A stretch of 64,000 nt of DNA from Umbilicaria muhlenbergii. Lineage: Eukaryota > Ascomycota > Lecanoromycetes > Umbilicariales > Umbilicariaceae. Both the position numbers and the translations under genes were made by a program. Shown here piece after piece: positions 61,698 through 64,000 of the stretch. The notes below the pieces were generated by a model. It did no database searches. It was not told where the DNA came from and saw only the letters and a list, made by a program, of their open reading frames with translations. Position 1 is the stretch's first letter. The number at the start of each line of letters is the position of its first letter. The DNA is taken from NCBI GenBank assembly GCA_000611775.1, contig KK106981.1:9885183-9949182 (forward strand), written 5' to 3'.

Positions 61698-63152
61698 AGT
61701 AAAAGTGAAAAAACGCTGAATTTGAGACACAAAATGATGAAATCACTGTATTTAGCAGCAAATTCTGCGCTGCTAAATCTAGTCAATGCATCACACCCGT
61801 CACAAAAATTTGATCTAAATCAGGCAATTTTCCACCTCACAAAGTCGCAAAACTCACAAAATGTGAAAAGTTCACAATTGGCAAATTTGAACACAAACGT
61901 GCAAAACAACCACTTGCAAAGCCAAATTCAGGCCATAAGTTCTAAAATAGATTTACTACTACGCAAAACAGATAGCATGAACGCAAGTGTAAAGACAGCT
62001 GCAGAAAACATGAAGAAAATGCAAAAAGTTGCAAATGCAGCATTTGCGCAAAACAACCAAAAACAGCACGCGGGAATGGAAAACAGCCAAATTGCATCAG
62101 ATAAGACTGAAACCTTCAGTACTAGTGCAAAACAAGGGCCTGAATCTATGATGAAAAATTCAGCTCAATCAGGTAACTTTTCAGTGAGTATGACTGAAAA
62201 TGCTGAAAACGCCCAAAAACACCAAAGCTCAAAATCAACATTTGCGCAAATGTTGGCTCAAAATAGCAGTAAATCATGAACGGAGGTGATTACAAAGGCG
62301 CAAAAGTCTGCATTAGTCAAAGAAACTAAGCAGATTACACAATGAGAATGCAGGCTACTGCTGACACCAAAAACATCAATTGCAGTGGTAAATTTCAACC
62401 CAATGCAAGTTTGAGATAAAATCAACAATGCATTGAAAAATGCAAAAATTGCAAAGGTGTTAGTAGCAACAGCTACTATTTCTAGGTCACAAAATAACAT
62501 AATCCTCACTGCAGTAGAAGAAAGCAGCGCAGAAGAGCTATTACAGCATAAAAAGATCTGAGAGCTGAAATTAAACCTGAACTTAATTCACGTTTGAAAA
62601 GATCAGAAATGGTACAAGATAATTCTACATGAATTATTCACAGAGATTTTTGACAATGCGGAGGGAATGCAACTGCTAAAAAATGAGATTGAGATCTTCA
62701 ATAAAGGTTTAAAATTGATGTGCAAACCAAGCTGAATGTCTACAGCAGAGAGTAGAAAATTCAAAAGGCATTCATCTGCAGTCATTGCCTTCACAAGCAG
62801 CCAAGAGGCTGAAAAAGCCTTGAGAACTAAATTAATAATGACTGAAAATTCACTGCATACCATGAAATACACAGACTGCAAACCGTATGAGCAATGCATC
62901 AAATGTCAAGGATTTGGCCACACACAGCACAAGTGCACGCATGAAGTCAAATGTCAAATATGCACTGAAAATCATTATACCAGGAAGCACACGTGCTTTA
63001 TTTGCAAAAATAAACAAGAAATATGCAGACACACAATAATAAAGTGTGTAAATTGCAAAGAAAATCACCAGGTGAATAGTAAAGACTGTGAATATTACAG
63101 AGCAGTTGAACTCTATTCAGCAGACAGAGACCCTTTAATCATGAATGAATAA
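61698..63152 (+). pseudogene. LINE ORF1, zinc-knuckle Gag-like protein (copy 2)
   Basis: This lacks the first part of ORF1 (5' truncation) but is otherwise collinear with copy 1 and in a single register. The zinc knuckles are CIKCQGFGHTQHKC, CQICTENHYTRKHTC and CVNCKENHQVNSKDC (about 62900-63105). In-frame TGA occurs at the shared Trp-like positions after HKKI, HV and KPS, and also at NKS-TEV, where copy 1 has TGG. Two further TGA stand where copy 1 has Ile and Leu (after KQITQ and NPMQV). DQKWYK is TGG here and TGA in copy 1. There is no TAA or TAG before the final TAA. Confidence 0.82.
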
Positions 63153-63154
63153 TG
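63150..63154 (+). promoter_or_regulatory. TAATG stop-restart overlap, LINE copy 2
   Basis: The ORF1 TAA and ORF2 ATG share one base, identical to copy 1 at 16286-16290. Confidence 0.6.
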
Positions 63155-64000
63155 TGTAGTATAAACACACAACATTCAAACACAGACCTGCAGGAATTAT
63201 CTAAAATATAAATTTTTCAACATAACTGCAATAGATCAACAAACACTATGCAATCATGTTTAAAAGCTGCGGTGGGGAAAATAAATATTGTGTTAATTCA
63301 AGAACCATGAATTGAGCCAAATAACAGTACTATTTCACACTCAGCATTTACTAGCATTATCTCAACGTCAGAACTCAGACTATGAGTTTTAACATTTATT
63401 ACAAAAGTAAACAAAGGAATAAAATGCACGTCTAGATCAAACATATCAAAGGATGCAGATTTACAAGCTCTGTTTATTTCTGCATCAGGTTTAAAAGAAA
63501 TTCTACTGTTGAATATATATAATGAAAGGTCTCTTCAGCCTGAATTAAATACATGAATGATAGAAAGGGTGTTAAGTCAAATAACTGCAACATCAAGAAC
63601 TTTAGTCTGTGGAGATTTTAATGCACATCATGCATGATGAAACTCCACAATCACAGATGCAAAAAATGCAGAAAACTTACTACAATGACTGCAAATAAAT
63701 CACTGTGATTTAGTCAATATATCAGACACTATGACGTTCACTAGACATATTGTAAATAAACAATATTCATCAGTTCTAAACTTAACATTTGCAACAAATC
63801 AATTAATACTAGAAATAATTGATTGGCAAGTCAATGAAGAAGTGTATACTGATTTAAATCATGAGGTTATTCAGTTTTCAATAATTACTGAAAACCTTAC
63901 ACTAGTGGAAAGCTCATTCAACGCGCCATTTAACATACAAAAAGCGGATTGAAAGAACTTCACAAAGGAATTACAGCAAAATGCAAAAGCAATAAGTTTA
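63152..64000 (+). pseudogene. LINE ORF2 N-terminal part: APE-type endonuclease (copy 2)
   Basis: It starts at ATG 63152, overlapping the ORF1 stop (TAATG). The endonuclease motifs are IFQHNCNRSTN (about 63215-63250), GDFNAHH (about 63611-63631) and LNHEVIQF (about 63858-63881), where copy 1 has SDHEVIQF. The catalytic Asp of that last motif therefore reads Asn here. TGA stands at EP-IEP, RL-VL, NT-MI, HA--NS, LQ-LQI and AD-KN. Trp is TGG only in IIDWQVNEE. There is one TAA, at a Gln of copy 1. The frame has no shift to the window end. Confidence 0.85.

Larger units (their letters stand above)
61698..64000 (+). mobile_element. Tad-type LINE copy 2, 5'-truncated, continues past the window
   Basis: Similarity to LINE copy 1 starts abruptly at AGTAAAAGTGAAAAAACG (61698), inside ORF1 of copy 1. 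The upstream sequences are unrelated. This is the usual 5' truncation left by incomplete target-primed reverse transcription. ORF1 runs to 63152 and ORF2 from there to the window edge within the endonuclease/linker region. It is more decayed than copy 1. Confidence 0.92.

Noticed and set aside
1-64000. Mitochondrial or bacterial origin, as an explanation for TGA as Trp
   Set aside because: Chromoviruses, a Tad-like LINE, a BED-hAT element and an H3-type histone relic are nuclear eukaryotic features. No organelle genes are present.
1-64000. TGA-as-Trp across the whole window as proof of recoding
   Set aside because: In the LTR elements, the hAT relic and the histone relic TAA is also common and TGG is scarce in every frame and on both strands, so mutation bias suffices there. 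Only the LINE copies carry a codon-specific signal.
1-64000. CRISPR arrays, rRNA, tRNA
   Set aside because: No regularly spaced repeat-spacer pattern, no rRNA-like conserved blocks and no cloverleaf candidates were noticed on either strand.

Overview
The window is an AT-rich, essentially gene-free nest of transposable elements, most likely from a filamentous ascomycete (Pezizomycotina) heterochromatin block, possibly a centromere or an AT-isochore. The evidence is the element mix: Ty3/gypsy chromoviruses with C-terminal chromodomains, two Tad-type LINE copies with an APE endonuclease, a BED-finger hAT transposase and a small inverted-repeat DNA transposon. All of it carries heavy C-to-T/G-to-A decay of the kind fungi impose on repeats. 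I see no rRNA, tRNA, CRISPR array or intact host gene. The species cannot be named from the sequence.

Layout. 1-9776: plus-strand chromovirus B, split by minus-strand chromovirus A (2106-8324, two LTRs, 5-bp target duplication). 9777-14952: minus-strand family-X chromovirus C, holding one copy of a small inverted-repeat transposon. 14953-17906: minus-strand Tad-like LINE copy 1, cut by the LTR of C. 17907-22393: probable LINE leader, an unassigned stretch and two chromodomain-bearing fragments. 22394-24864: family-Z LTR plus gag/protease. 24865-25743: second inverted-repeat transposon. 25744-36059: family-X element E, with another family-X element D (28493-35346) inserted in its 3' UTR. 36060-45216: gypsy pieces M, G and Z, including a solo LTR with target duplication. 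45217-52981: composite family-X element F. 52982-55313: gypsy piece H. 55314-56245: third inverted-repeat transposon. 56246-57320: hAT relic. 57320-61697: an unidentified acidic coding relic, small tandem repeats and a relic of a histone H3/CENP-A-like gene. 61698-64000: LINE copy 2, 5'-truncated and running off the window.

Three points stand out. First, the two LINE copies put TGA at nearly every tryptophan position of otherwise open frames, while glutamine codons, proline CCA codons and out-of-frame TGG survive. That fits either UGA read as tryptophan or an unusually codon-specific decay. Second, 60700-61290 encodes a decayed H3-like histone fold with CENP-A-like traits. Third, over most of the window TGG and CCA are almost absent while AGG, CCT, CA and TG stay common, which is not the classic CpA RIP signature.

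Nothing here works together as a pathway. The order of nesting gives a relative history: LINE copy 1 came before C, and B came before A. E came before D, K came before the Z-family LTR, and G came before both the solo LTR and element Z.
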